From Marinilabiliaceae bacterium (GTDB taxonomy: Bacteria; Bacteroidota; Bacteroidia; Bacteroidales; Marinilabiliaceae), in assembly GCA_016933045.1 (NCBI GenBank), contig JAFGBR010000074.1:58882-122881 (forward strand): DNA of 64,000 nt, in the 5' to 3' direction. The notes under the pieces were generated by a model. The model did not search any database, was not told the origin of the DNA, and saw nothing but the letters and a program-made list of their open reading frames with translations. Position 1 is the stretch's first letter, and the number at the start of each line of letters is the position of its first letter. This document shows, in pieces, positions 9,478 to 17,770 of this stretch. Made by a program: the position numbers and the translations under genes.

Positions 9478-10731
9478 TTACAATCCAAAAGCATTTTTCA
9501 ATTTATCAACATAATCAAGTTTTTCCCATGTAAAGAATTCTACTTCTTTTTCAAATTCCTGACCGTTTGATAGCATAGTAACTTTTGCTTTATAAGGATT
9601 TCGTCCCATGTGTCCATATGCAGCTGTTGCTTCAAAAATTGGGTTTTTAAGGCCAAACCGATTTATTATTGCAGCAGGACGCATATCAAAAATACCATCG
9701 ACAATTGCAGCAATTTCTCCATCATTTTGTTTAACATTTGATGTGCCATAAGTATTAACATAAATACCAACCGGCTTAGCCACACCAATAGCATAAGCTA
9801 CCTGAACCAAAACCTCATCGGCAACACCAGCTGCCACAATATTTTTAGCAATGTGACGAGCAGCGTAAGCAGCCGACCTATCTACTTTTGAAGCATCCTT
9901 ACCCGAAAATGCACCTCCGCCATGAGCTCCTTTTCCTCCGTAAGTATCAACAATAATTTTACGGCCAGTTAAACCAGTATCTCCATGAGGACCTCCAATT
10001 ACAAATTTTCCTGTTGGGTTTACATGAAGAATCAGCTTATCATCAAATAGAGATTGAACATCTTCTGATAACAATGCTTTAACTCTTGGAATTAAAATAT
10101 TCTTTACATCATCGTAAATCTTTTGAAGCATTTTATCATCATTGGCATCAAAAGGATCGTGTTGCGTTGAAACAACAATTGTGTGAATACGTTGTGGCCT
10201 GTTATCATCGCCATATTCGAGAGTAACCTGCGATTTTGAATCGGGACGAAGATAAGTCATCACCTTTCCTTCGCGACGAATTGCAGCCAATTCAACTAAC
10301 AACAAATGCGACAAATGTAACGACAAAGGCATTAATTCTTCAGTATCTTTACAAGCATACCCAAACATCATACCCTGGTCTCCTGCGCCTTGATTTTCAG
10401 GATCTTCACGTTCCACACCTCGGTTAATATCTTCCGATTGCTCATGCAATGTAGAAATAACACCACATGATCCTGAATCGAACATATACTCAGCTTTTGT
10501 ATACCCAATTCTTTCAATTACCCTACGGGCAACCTTTTGAACAGGTACATAACCTGAGGTTTTAACTTCGCCACTCACAACAACCAAACCGGTAGTTACG
10601 AGGGTTTCACATGCCACTTTCGACTCAGGATCCTGACGAAGAATCTCATCAAGTATTGCATCGGAAATTTGATCGGCTACCTTATCAGGATGTCCTTCTG
10701 ATACCGATTCTGATGTAAAATAATAGCTCAT
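9478..10731 (-). CDS. metK: S-adenosylmethionine synthase
   Basis: A 417-residue methionine adenosyltransferase, making SAM from methionine and ATP in the cytoplasm. The N-terminus [16 protein letters not shown] carries the conserved His of the ATP site. [10 protein letters not shown] and [13 protein letters not shown] (methionine/ATP-binding loops) and the phosphate-binding [10 protein letters not shown]-loop-like motif are all intact. The ATG at 10731 is chosen because the next codon upstream is TTG and the family begins with MSYxFTSESV. About 70 bases upstream lies a SAM-II-like riboswitch, so expression should be repressed by its own product. A clear terminator follows. Confidence 0.97.
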   Translation of the reverse strand: MSYYFTSESVSEGHPDKVADQISDAILDEILRQDPESKVACETLVTTGLVVVSGEVKTSGYVPVQKVARRVIERIGYTKAEYMFDSGSCGVISTLHEQSEDINRGVEREDPENQGAGDQGMMFGYACKDTEELMPLSLHLSHLLLVELAAIRREGKVMTYLRPDSKSQVTLEYGDDNRPQRIHTIVVSTQHDPFDANDDKMLQKIYDDVKNILIPRVKALLSEDVQSLFDDKLILHVNPTGKFVIGGPHGDTGLTGRKIIVDTYGGKGAHGGGAFSGKDASKVDRSAAYAARHIAKNIVAAGVADEVLVQVAYAIGVAKPVGIYVNTYGTSNVKQNDGEIAAIVDGIFDMRPAAIINRFGLKNPIFEATAAYGHMGRNPYKAKVTMLSNGQEFEKEVEFFTWEKLDYVDKLKNAFGL

Positions 10732-10799
10732 CAATTATCAGTTTTTTATTAAACAACTTAATTAATAACAACAGGAAGGAAAAGCGTGAAGTATATAAA

Positions 10800-10860
10800 A
10801 AACGTTTTAGCATTTTTTTTAAGTGGTTGCAATCAGCCAAATCCTTCCACTTTTCCTAAG
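10800..10860 (-). promoter_or_regulatory. SAM-II-like riboswitch in the metK leader
   Basis: Read on the minus strand, the leader has P1 arms AAGTGG (10847-10852) and CCACTT (10821-10826) enclosing a loop with GGATTTG and GATTGCAA. An A-rich linker and TGCTAAAACG follow. This order (GTGG, GATTTG, TTGCAaCCAC, poly-A, GCTAAAA) matches the SAM-II consensus as I recall it. The loop GCA (10828-10830) can pair with the tail TGC (10810-10812) to form the H-type pseudoknot. An alternative perfect 8-bp helix AGGAAAAG/CTTTTCCT (10850-10857 with 10777-10784) would be exclusive with P1 and is a candidate expression platform. A plus-strand frame of 64 codons across this region is therefore not called. Confidence 0.8.
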
Positions 10861-11037
10861 GCAAAAAAACGAAAAAAAAATCATTCTGCAATGGCATTTT
10901 TAATAATTCTAAATAGTAACGATGAATTTAGCACTATTTTATTAAACTGTATAAATGCATTTATACCTTATAAACCATAAAGCAACTCTACATAAAGAAA
11001 GCTTCAAATAAAAAAATTGATTTTTTTTTAAAATATA

Positions 11038-11068
11038 TTTGGAAGGATTTAATTTTGATATATCTTTG
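11038..11068 (+). promoter_or_regulatory. Bacteroidota-type promoter of the tRNA-Glu/rpsT unit
   Basis: A TTTG at 11038-11041, a 19-base spacer and TATCTTTG at 11061-11068 match the known Bacteroidota -33/-7 consensus TTTG-N19-TAnnTTTG exactly. Transcription would start near 11073, about 37 bases before the first tRNA-Glu, and could run through rpsT and the second tRNA to the terminator at 11558. Confidence 0.85.
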
Positions 11069-11109
11069 CATCCGCATTTGAAATCGAAGATTGATTCAAT
11101 GTAAATTTT

Positions 11110-11181
11110 GGTCCCTTCGTCTAGGGGTTAGGACGCCAGGTTTTCATCCTGGAAACAGGGGTTCGATTCCCCTAGGGACTA
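11110..11181 (+). tRNA. tRNA-Glu (anticodon TTC), copy 1
   Basis: A 72-base cloverleaf: acceptor GGTCCCT/AGGGACT (first pair G-U), anticodon stem CCAGG/CCTGG with loop TTTTCAT giving anticodon TTC, and T arm AGGGG-TTCGATT-CCCCT. CCA is not encoded. It is identical to the second copy at 11482 and lies 34 bases before rpsT. Confidence 0.97.
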
Positions 11182-11215
11182 CTATAAAAAAGATACAAAC
11201 AAAAATATTTAAAAG

Positions 11216-11470
11216 ATGGCAAATCATCAATCAGCAAAAAAAAGAATAAGACAGATTGAAAAAAAGAGAATGCATAACAAATACTTTTCTAAATCAGCTC
11301 GTAATGCTGTAAAAAGCATTCGTTCTGCTTCTGAAAAATCTGTAGCAGCAGAATTGTATCCAAAAGTTGTTGCTATGCTTGATAAGCTTGCTAAGAAAAA
11401 TGTGATTCATAAGAAAAAAGCATCTAACTTAAAATCTAAGTTAGCTTTACACATCAATAAATTAGCTTAA
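11216..11470 (+). CDS. rpsT: 30S ribosomal protein S20
   Basis: An 84-residue basic protein with the S20 signature [17 protein letters not shown], then the conserved NK and KS/RN-rich helices and the C-terminal [15 protein letters not shown]. It binds 16S rRNA early in 30S assembly. It sits between two identical tRNA-Glu genes, in the same direction and within about 35 bases of the first and 12 of the second, so it is probably cut out of a common transcript by tRNA-processing nucleases. Confidence 0.97.
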   Translation: MANHQSAKKRIRQIEKKRMHNKYFSKSARNAVKSIRSASEKSVAAELYPKVVAMLDKLAKKNVIHKKKASNLKSKLALHINKLA

Positions 11471-11481
11471 TTTATTATTCT

Positions 11482-11553
11482 GGTCCCTTCGTCTAGGGGT
11501 TAGGACGCCAGGTTTTCATCCTGGAAACAGGGGTTCGATTCCCCTAGGGACTA
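11482..11553 (+). tRNA. tRNA-Glu (anticodon TTC), copy 2
   Basis: Identical over all 72 bases to the copy at 11110, with the same TTC anticodon and no encoded CCA. It begins 12 bases after the rpsT stop and is followed within five bases by a terminator hairpin. Confidence 0.97.
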
Positions 11554-11557
11554 CATG

Positions 11558-11588
11558 CCTTTCTGAATAATTCAGGAAGGTTTTTTTT
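11558..11588 (+). terminator. Terminator of the tRNA-Glu/rpsT/tRNA-Glu unit
   Basis: The stem CCTTTCTGAA/TTCAGGAAGG (11558-11567 with 11571-11580, one G-U pair) with a 3-base TAA loop is followed directly by eight T residues. It is a canonical intrinsic terminator on the plus strand. Confidence 0.92.
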
Positions 11589-11603
11589 ATTATATTTTTA
11601 GAT

Positions 11604-11640
11604 ATTAGCCTGATTTATAATATGCTTAAAATAAAATTTA
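11604..11640. repeat. Dispersed intergenic repeat, copy 1
   Basis: The stretch reading ATTAG-CTGATTTA-AA-ATGCTTAAAATAAA is repeated with about three mismatches over 32 bases at 56782-56820, in the same orientation. It lies between the tRNA terminator and radC. Its function is unknown. Confidence 0.5.
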
Positions 11641-11735
11641 AGTATTTCACAAAAGCCTTATTCTTGTTATAACAACTAACATTCTACCAATCATTTGTTG
11701 TTTTTATCGTAAGTATTTTTTAGCTTAACTACAAA

Positions 11736-12440
11736 ATGCTTATGGAAAATAGTGGAAAATTAGGGATTAAAGAATGGGCTGTTGAAGACCGACCACGGGA
11801 AAAACTTATCCAAAAAGGGATCCAATCGCTTACCGATGCTGAATTAATTGCTATTTTAATTGGATCGGGTAGTACTAAAGAATCAGCCGTTGATTTATCA
11901 AAAAAAATTCTGCATGCGTACCAAAATAATCTTTCAAACCTCGGACGATGTGCCGTTGATGATTTAAAAAACAGGTTTCATGGCATAGGTGAGGCTAAAG
12001 CAATTACAATAGTAGCTGCCCTTGAACTTGGACGACGAAGAAATTTATCTGAAAATTTAAAACCCTCACAAATAAAAACATCAAAAGAAGTTTACGATTT
12101 ATTTCACCCCATTATAAACGATTTATCGCACGAAGAATTTTGGATTTTACTACTCAACAACTCTAACAAAGTAATTGCCAAACACAAAATAAGTCAGGGT
12201 GGAATAGCTGGGACTATTATTGATGTTCGATTAATAATGAAACGAGCTGTTGATAATATGGCAACATCCATTATCCTTTGCCACAATCACCCCTCGGGCA
12301 ATTTACAACCAAGCCAGGCCGATATTAATATTACAAAAAAATTGAACGATGCTGGAAAAATATTAGATATCCCCATTCTCGACCATATAATTGTTGCAGA
12401 TAATCGCTATTTTAGCTTCGCCGATGAAGGATTGATGTAA
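11736..12440 (+). CDS. radC: RadC family JAB-domain protein
   Basis: A 234-residue UPF0758/RadC protein. An N-terminal helix-hairpin-helix-like region (residues about 30-100, with GIGEAKA) precedes a JAB/MPN metalloprotease-like domain with Glu134, the HNHPSG motif (His183, His185) and Asp196. The family name suggests DNA repair, but a biochemical role is not established. A second ATG two codons in (11742) is an equally good start. The stop is only seven bases before the polysaccharide deacetylase, so the envelope gene cluster behind it may be read from the radC promoter. Confidence 0.9.
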   Translation: MLMENSGKLGIKEWAVEDRPREKLIQKGIQSLTDAELIAILIGSGSTKESAVDLSKKILHAYQNNLSNLGRCAVDDLKNRFHGIGEAKAITIVAALELGRRRNLSENLKPSQIKTSKEVYDLFHPIINDLSHEEFWILLLNNSNKVIAKHKISQGGIAGTIIDVRLIMKRAVDNMATSIILCHNHPSGNLQPSQADINITKKLNDAGKILDIPILDHIIVADNRYFSFADEGLM

Positions 12441-12447
12441 TCAGATA

Positions 12448-13392
12448 ATGAGAAATAGAATCAAATACGTTCTGCCGTTCTATCACAGTGTAAGTGACTC
12501 TCCATTGCCACATATTAAAAACCTCTACAATGTAAAAACAGCAAAGGTATTTGAAAAAGAAGTTGATTATTTTTTAAAACGATACTATCCGGTTTCTTTA
12601 GAAGAGTTTTACAATTACTCGATAAATCAATTTTCATCAATAGAAAAACCAATTGTCCATTTTACATTTGACGATGGACTAAGTGAGTGTTATTTAAATA
12701 TTGCCCCAATTTTATTACGGAAAGGCGTTCCTGCGACTTTCTTTTTAAATACCGGATTTATTGATAATGCTGATTTGTTTTTTAGATTCAAGATTTCGTT
12801 GATTATTGAAAAACTTAAAATCTCTTCTAAGTCAAAAGTTATCGTACAGAAAATTATTAATGCACCCGATGAAGAAACATCCATTAAACAATTATATAAC
12901 CTAAAATATTCTGAACAACAAACAATTGAAAATATTGCTCAAGCAATTGGCTTAGATTTCGATCAATATCTTACAGATAAAAAACCATATATGAATAAAA
13001 TGCAAATAGTCGATTTGTCAAAAAAAGGTTTTGACTTTGGCACTCACAGCATTGACCATCCCGAGTTTCAATATATTTCCATGCACACTCAGATCGAACA
13101 AGTTAAAAATAGCATCACAGCTTTAGAACAAATAATTCCAACAAAAATAAAATCGTTTTCATTTCCGTTTACTGACTTTGGAGTTTCAAAAGAGGTGTTT
13201 GATGAACTATTTTCTAAACAGATATTTGACATTAGTTTTGGTACTGCTGGAATAAAAAAAGACTCTGCCGCTATGAATTTCCAGCGAATTCCGATGGAAA
13301 ATTATAATAGTATCAGACAATCTTTATTAATGCAAAAATCAAAATATTATCTTCGCAATATGATAGGTATCGGAAAAATAAAGCGAGAGTAA
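12448..13392 (+). CDS. Polysaccharide deacetylase (NodB domain)
   Basis: A 314-residue carbohydrate esterase family 4-like protein. The NodB motif 1 TFDDG is at residues 73-77 (Asp76 metal ligand, Asp75 base) and the metal-binding H-x3-H is at His200/His204 (THSIDH). No signal peptide is visible, so it probably acts in the cytoplasm on a lipid-linked or precursor sugar, as do the deacetylases in exosortase-associated loci. It is the first gene of a nine-gene unit and is followed by a FemAB-like protein 8 bases later. Confidence 0.85.
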   Translation: MRNRIKYVLPFYHSVSDSPLPHIKNLYNVKTAKVFEKEVDYFLKRYYPVSLEEFYNYSINQFSSIEKPIVHFTFDDGLSECYLNIAPILLRKGVPATFFLNTGFIDNADLFFRFKISLIIEKLKISSKSKVIVQKIINAPDEETSIKQLYNLKYSEQQTIENIAQAIGLDFDQYLTDKKPYMNKMQIVDLSKKGFDFGTHSIDHPEFQYISMHTQIEQVKNSITALEQIIPTKIKSFSFPFTDFGVSKEVFDELFSKQIFDISFGTAGIKKDSAAMNFQRIPMENYNSIRQSLLMQKSKYYLRNMIGIGKIKRE

Positions 13393-13400
13393 CCAGTAAA

Positions 13401-14333
13401 ATGACCAACCAATTAAGATTTTTAAATCGTATAGAAATTGATGATGTTAAGTGGGATCATTGCGTACAGACATCTATCAATGAAAATCCAATGGGTTATT
13501 CCTGGTTTCTTGATATTATGACACAGAAATGGGAAGGACTTGTTTTAGGTGATTATACAGCAGTCATGCCGATTGAATTTCGAAAAATTGGTCCGTTTTC
13601 TTTGATAGAGCAAAGTGCGTACATTCAGTTTAATGGATTTTACGCTGACAATAACAAGATTCAAATTGATTTTTCAAAGATATCAAATGCACTAAACCTA
13701 TCGCGCTGGCATACAATTAATCTTGCAGAAGTGCCTGGTTTTAAAATTATTTCAGACAGCAACTCAAGTAAAAAGTCAAGTTTTATATTGGACTTAAACA
13801 AAAGTTACCCGGAAATTTATAATGCTTACAACAATAGCCATAAAAAAAACTTACGTCGTTTTGTTCGCAAATACGAAAAAAGAATTGTTGAAGAAAAAAA
13901 TGCATCAACATTTACCCGGTTGAAAAACGACATGACCACCCTTCGGGGATTAAAACCTATAAAAACTAAAATCTCAAATAGATTAGAGAGTTTGATTGAG
14001 TTCTCAACAAAAAACAATTTTGGAGAATATTATTCAGTTTTAAATAACGACAACAAACCTGTAGGTTGTGCATTTTTTTTGAATGGAATAAATCGTAGCA
14101 TTATTTTTTCGGCATCAAACAATGAAGGTCGTGAAACGCAAGCTGCATTCGGGTTGGTTGATTATTTTATACAGAAACATGCTGGATCAAATAAAAAACT
14201 TGACTTTGCAGGATCAATGATTAAAGGAATTGCCGAATTTAACAAAGGATTTGGAGCTGATGAAGTGCATTATAATTATATTTACAAGAACACAAATCCC
14301 AAATTCATTCTCAAACTTTTAAGAAATGCTTGA
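13401..14333 (+). CDS. FemAB/GNAT-fold acyltransferase
   Basis: A 310-residue protein of the FemAB-like acetyltransferase superfamily. The N-terminal half has the loose GNAT-like fold (residues about 25-120). The C-terminal half shows the usual pattern: a SHKKNLRRFVRKYEKR helix (about 145-160), then strands with NKPVGCAFFLNG, a helix AAFGLVDYFIQKHA and LDFAGSMIKGIAEFNKGFGA. FemAB relatives transfer aminoacyl groups (from aminoacyl-tRNA) to peptidoglycan precursors, and a subgroup is found in exosortase-linked polysaccharide loci. It overlaps the following ligase by 8 bases. The acceptor and donor are unknown; the neighbouring ligase and carrier protein suggest a thioester donor. Confidence 0.75.
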   Translation: MTNQLRFLNRIEIDDVKWDHCVQTSINENPMGYSWFLDIMTQKWEGLVLGDYTAVMPIEFRKIGPFSLIEQSAYIQFNGFYADNNKIQIDFSKISNALNLSRWHTINLAEVPGFKIISDSNSSKKSSFILDLNKSYPEIYNAYNNSHKKNLRRFVRKYEKRIVEEKNASTFTRLKNDMTTLRGLKPIKTKISNRLESLIEFSTKNNFGEYYSVLNNDNKPVGCAFFLNGINRSIIFSASNNEGRETQAAFGLVDYFIQKHAGSNKKLDFAGSMIKGIAEFNKGFGADEVHYNYIYKNTNPKFILKLLRNA

Positions 14334-15756
14334 TTACTTAATTGAAATACAGCAATCATTTCAAAAACACAGTTCAAACATAGCTTTTAAACTGGGAAAT
14401 CAAGCATATACATTTGAAAACTTACATCAAAAAGTAATCGATTTTCAACAGTTTATTATTGAGAAGCATAACGATGTAAAAGTCATTGGTGTTGTATGTG
14501 CCGATAAAATTGAAACCTATGCCCTGCTTTTGGCCGTTCAATTTCTAGGGAAAACATTTGTCCCTTTATTACCTCATTACCCCGAATCGAGAAACAACGA
14601 AATAAAAAAAATCGCAAAAATAGATCTAGTCCTTCAACTCGATTCAGTCCAACTAAGCAGAAAATCAAATGATGAAATTATTATCGCCGCAAACAATGCC
14701 AATTCTGTTTTGTCAATTTTGTTTACATCGGGCAGTACAGGATCTCCCAAAGGAGTGCCATATACGCGAAAGAACATCAACACATCACTTGATGCTTATT
14801 TTAAATTACCAATGACTATTAATGAAAATGATCGTTTTTTGCAGATGTTCGACCTGAATTTCGACATGGCTTATTTGTCTTTTCTTCCAGCATTAATGGT
14901 TGGAGCTTCTGTTTTCCTTACTAGAAATAAGGGAATTAAATATATGGAAGCAGCCAAAGTGATGATGCAAGATAACATTACCATAGCTACAGTTGTCCCT
15001 TCAACACTGCAACTTCTGTCTCCATATTTTTCTTCACTGAATTTGCCGTCATTAAAATATACCTTAATTGGGGGGGAGCCACTTTATAAAACTTTAGCCA
15101 ATGACTGGTACGGTTGCACTCCTTCAAATCACATATTTAACATTTCAGGACCTACCGAAACAACTATGGCTTGCATGGGATACTGGGTTCCGCGAAATGA
15201 AAAAGAACAAAAAAGTCATAACGGGATATTAGCATTTGGAGAACCATGGGCTCATACAAAAGCAATGATACTTGACGAAAACAATACTTCAATTGAAGAT
15301 TGCATTGAAGGGGAATTAGCCTTTGCAGGCGACAATGTAATGACAGGATATTTAGACTTACCCGAAAGAAACAATGAAATATTTTTAAAAATCAACGGTG
15401 CCAGATTCTATAAAACTGGAGATATGGCCTTTCGCGACAAAGATGGAATATTTCACACCTGCGGAAGAAAAGATGATCAGGTGAAAATAATGGGTTTCAA
15501 GGTTGAATTAGGGGAGATTGAATTTCATGCTCGTCAATTTATCAAACAACAAATTTGCGTTGTCAAATATTTTGCAGCTGACAAACAGCTTGCTTTATTT
15601 ATAGATGGTAAAATAACTAACGAAACTACATCACAAATCAAGAACTATTTAAAAGACAAAGTGCCTCAATATATGATCCCAGATGTAATTATTGGAGTAG
15701 AAAAATTCGCTTATACCAATAATGGTAAAATCGACAAAAAACTATTATGCATTTGA
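14326..15756 (+). CDS. AMP-forming ligase (adenylation domain, DltA/acyl-CoA-ligase-like)
   Basis: A 476-residue ANL-superfamily adenylating enzyme. The P-loop TSGSTGSPKG is at 134-143; SGPTETTMAC (A5-type motif), FYKTGDMAFRDKDG (A7), CGRKDDQVKIMGFKVELGEIE (A8) and the terminal NNGKIDK lysine (A10) are all present. It would activate a carboxylic or amino acid as an adenylate and load it onto a carrier protein; the ACP gene lies two genes downstream. The specificity cannot be read reliably. Overlaps with both neighbours (8 and 10 bases) show tight coupling. A DltA-like D-alanine role is possible, but no DltB or DltD is present. Confidence 0.87.
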   Translation: MLDYLIEIQQSFQKHSSNIAFKLGNQAYTFENLHQKVIDFQQFIIEKHNDVKVIGVVCADKIETYALLLAVQFLGKTFVPLLPHYPESRNNEIKKIAKIDLVLQLDSVQLSRKSNDEIIIAANNANSVLSILFTSGSTGSPKGVPYTRKNINTSLDAYFKLPMTINENDRFLQMFDLNFDMAYLSFLPALMVGASVFLTRNKGIKYMEAAKVMMQDNITIATVVPSTLQLLSPYFSSLNLPSLKYTLIGGEPLYKTLANDWYGCTPSNHIFNISGPTETTMACMGYWVPRNEKEQKSHNGILAFGEPWAHTKAMILDENNTSIEDCIEGELAFAGDNVMTGYLDLPERNNEIFLKINGARFYKTGDMAFRDKDGIFHTCGRKDDQVKIMGFKVELGEIEFHARQFIKQQICVVKYFAADKQLALFIDGKITNETTSQIKNYLKDKVPQYMIPDVIIGVEKFAYTNNGKIDKKLLCI

Positions 15757-16484
15757 CACCCTTCGATCAAAATACCAACAATTTATATGGTTTATACCAT
15801 AAAATTCTTAATCACTTTAACAAACAAGGTAAGACTGGTTGTATCTATTATCCAGAAGAATCTACAATACCATGGCCATCATTTTCTTTCTCCGATGATT
15901 GGACAATAGAATCTATAGCAGAGGAGTTGGCTGAACTTAAAAAGATCATTTTAAAAGACAAAATTTCACCATATCTTATCATTCCTGGTGAGATAATAAA
16001 CAATTATAGTCAGGCATTTACAATCAATAATTTCATTCCTGTTACTTTATGGTTTTCAATGAATTTTAAAAATCAAGAAACGTTTGGGGTTTATAATGAG
16101 ATTGATACTTTGACTAAGGTTGATAATATTGAAGCGTTTACTCATATCATAAATACTTGTCATTTCAGCTCTCAACCATTCCATGTAAATGATATTGAGT
16201 CTATGATGAAACTGGAGGGAATTGAACTATTTCTGTTCCAAAATAAGGGCGCATACACATCTGGTTGTTTCTGCCACACAAACAATATAAATACAGGCAT
16301 TTACATGGTTTCGACCCTACCCGAGCATCAGAAAAAAGGACATGCAAAAAAGATGCTTCAGCTAATTGCCCAATTAAAAAAGAATCCACTAATTTTACAA
16401 GCAACAATTGAATCGCGGCCTTTGTACGAAAAAATTGGTTTCGAAACAGTTGGAGAACTTATTATTTATTGCTTAAAAAGATAG
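15747..16484 (+). CDS. GNAT-family N-acetyltransferase
   Basis: A 245-residue protein whose C-terminal half carries a GNAT core. The pantetheine-binding loop appears as PEHQKKGHAKKML (Q195-K-K-G-H-A) after the strand GIYMVSTLP, and the final strand is ESRPLYEKIGFETVGE. The N-terminal half (1-110) has no recognised motif. It begins inside the last 10 bases of the ligase gene and ends just before the ACP start, so it is part of the same translational unit. Its likely job is acyl transfer from CoA or the local ACP to a sugar or lipid amine; the substrate is unknown. Confidence 0.75.
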   Translation: MHLTPFDQNTNNLYGLYHKILNHFNKQGKTGCIYYPEESTIPWPSFSFSDDWTIESIAEELAELKKIILKDKISPYLIIPGEIINNYSQAFTINNFIPVTLWFSMNFKNQETFGVYNEIDTLTKVDNIEAFTHIINTCHFSSQPFHVNDIESMMKLEGIELFLFQNKGAYTSGCFCHTNNINTGIYMVSTLPEHQKKGHAKKMLQLIAQLKKNPLILQATIESRPLYEKIGFETVGELIIYCLKR

Positions 16485-16486
16485 TA

Positions 16487-16732
16487 ATGTTTGAAGCAAC
16501 ACTAAAAGAGGTTATTGAAATTGCATCAACTGTATTTAAAACTCCTGTTGAAGATTTATCGGGCTTAACCACATCCGATAATGTTGAATCGTGGGATTCT
16601 ATGGGGCATGCATCGTTCATAGCTAATCTGGAAAAACATTTCAATATAAAATTTACAATTATAGAGTTAGTGATGCTATCGTCTCTCGATGAGATTGCTA
16701 AAAACATTGAGAGTAAGCTCCATGCAAATTGA
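16487..16732 (+). CDS. Acyl carrier protein
   Basis: An 81-residue acidic helical protein with the phosphopantetheine site in ESWDSMGH (Ser38; most ACPs have DSL). Helix II after it (FIANLEKHFNIKFTIIEL) is typical. It is distinct from a fatty-acid-synthesis ACP in sequence and in location. The ATG at 16487 is preferred over an upstream TTG (16469) because it places the first helix correctly. It lies two genes after the adenylating ligase, which is the expected loading enzyme, and overlaps the next gene by 11 bases. Confidence 0.85.
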   Translation: MFEATLKEVIEIASTVFKTPVEDLSGLTTSDNVESWDSMGHASFIANLEKHFNIKFTIIELVMLSSLDEIAKNIESKLHAN

Positions 16733-17768
16733 TATAATTAGAAAAAAAGAGCTTAAAAAATTTATTACATGTGAGTTATTCAAAAAACTCACAACGATTC
16801 CTATATCTACACTCAGAGCACAGTATTTTATAGATAATCCAAAGATTGATAATGAAGATCCAATTATTGTATTGGTTCGATCGGGATTCGAAACTTTAGG
16901 ATTTGCTGTTTTCTTGCCCGATATAACCCACGATGGGGTAAAATTTGCATGGAACAGCGGCTGGTGGATTCATCCGCAAAAAGGGAAAAAAATTGCGCTT
17001 CTGCCTCTACTAAAAGGAATTGAACTGTGGAATGAAAAAGTTGCATTTGCTGATCTGCCCGAGAATAGTTTCAAGATATTATCAATGCTCGGAAAATTTA
17101 ATTTCCTACCACAACAAAACGGCATCAAATTTATTACAAGACCTTATTTACCGAAGAAATGGTCAAATGTTAAATCTTTTGTTTCTTTAGCCAACATTTG
17201 CCAGAAAATAAGTTTTCTACGTCAATTCAAATTTCGATCAAAGAACATTATTATAAATGAAATTCATGCAACAGGATTAAAGCTGAATCTATTTAATGAT
17301 GGTTATAATAAAGGTTTAACTGACAGAAGAAGTGATGATTTTGAATTAATTGAAAGCAGCAGTTGGCTATCAACAAGATTTATTGCTGATGAAACTCCCC
17401 GATATCCATTTTCTCTAACAACAAAAAGTTTCTCTTTGAAATTTTTTGAAGTAATTGAAAACAACAATGTAATTGCTCAATTTTGCCTAAAACTTAGAGA
17501 TAAGCATTTGGCTATACCCTATTTTTTCTCAATCAAAGAAGATAATGAAGTTGCATTCAAAGCAATTATTAACAGCGCAATAAAACTAAAAGCTAATTCA
17601 ATAACAGCATTCCGACCTAATATTTGTGAGAAATTGAATAATATTATCCCCTCTCATTGTCCAAGAAAAACTATCTTTTCGAAACCAGCATTGGCAATGG
17701 GATTGAATTATAACAATTATAAAACCACCGTGCTTCAGGATGGAGAAGGTGACTGCATATTTACATAA
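16722..17768 (+). CDS. GNAT-like acyltransferase of polysaccharide clusters
   Basis: A 348-residue protein, weakly GNAT-like in both halves: WWIHPQKGKKIALLPLLKG (residues about 75-93) resembles a degenerate acyl-CoA loop, and the C-terminus ends in a glycine/aspartate-rich DGEGDCIFT tail often seen in similar Bacteroidota proteins. There is no clear catalytic residue. An ATG 33 bases upstream (16689) would lengthen it and deepen the overlap with the ACP; 16722 gives an 11-base overlap and is preferred. The function is unknown; the setting beside the ACP suggests use of the carrier-bound group. Confidence 0.6.
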   Translation: MQIDIIRKKELKKFITCELFKKLTTIPISTLRAQYFIDNPKIDNEDPIIVLVRSGFETLGFAVFLPDITHDGVKFAWNSGWWIHPQKGKKIALLPLLKGIELWNEKVAFADLPENSFKILSMLGKFNFLPQQNGIKFITRPYLPKKWSNVKSFVSLANICQKISFLRQFKFRSKNIIINEIHATGLKLNLFNDGYNKGLTDRRSDDFELIESSSWLSTRFIADETPRYPFSLTTKSFSLKFFEVIENNNVIAQFCLKLRDKHLAIPYFFSIKEDNEVAFKAIINSAIKLKANSITAFRPNICEKLNNIIPSHCPRKTIFSKPALAMGLNYNNYKTTVLQDGEGDCIFT

Positions 17769-17770
17769 AG

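Noticed and set aside
10786..10980. Open frame of 64 codons on the plus strand upstream of metK
   Set aside because: It runs antisense through the SAM-II-like riboswitch, is lysine/asparagine-rich low-complexity sequence, and has no family resemblance.
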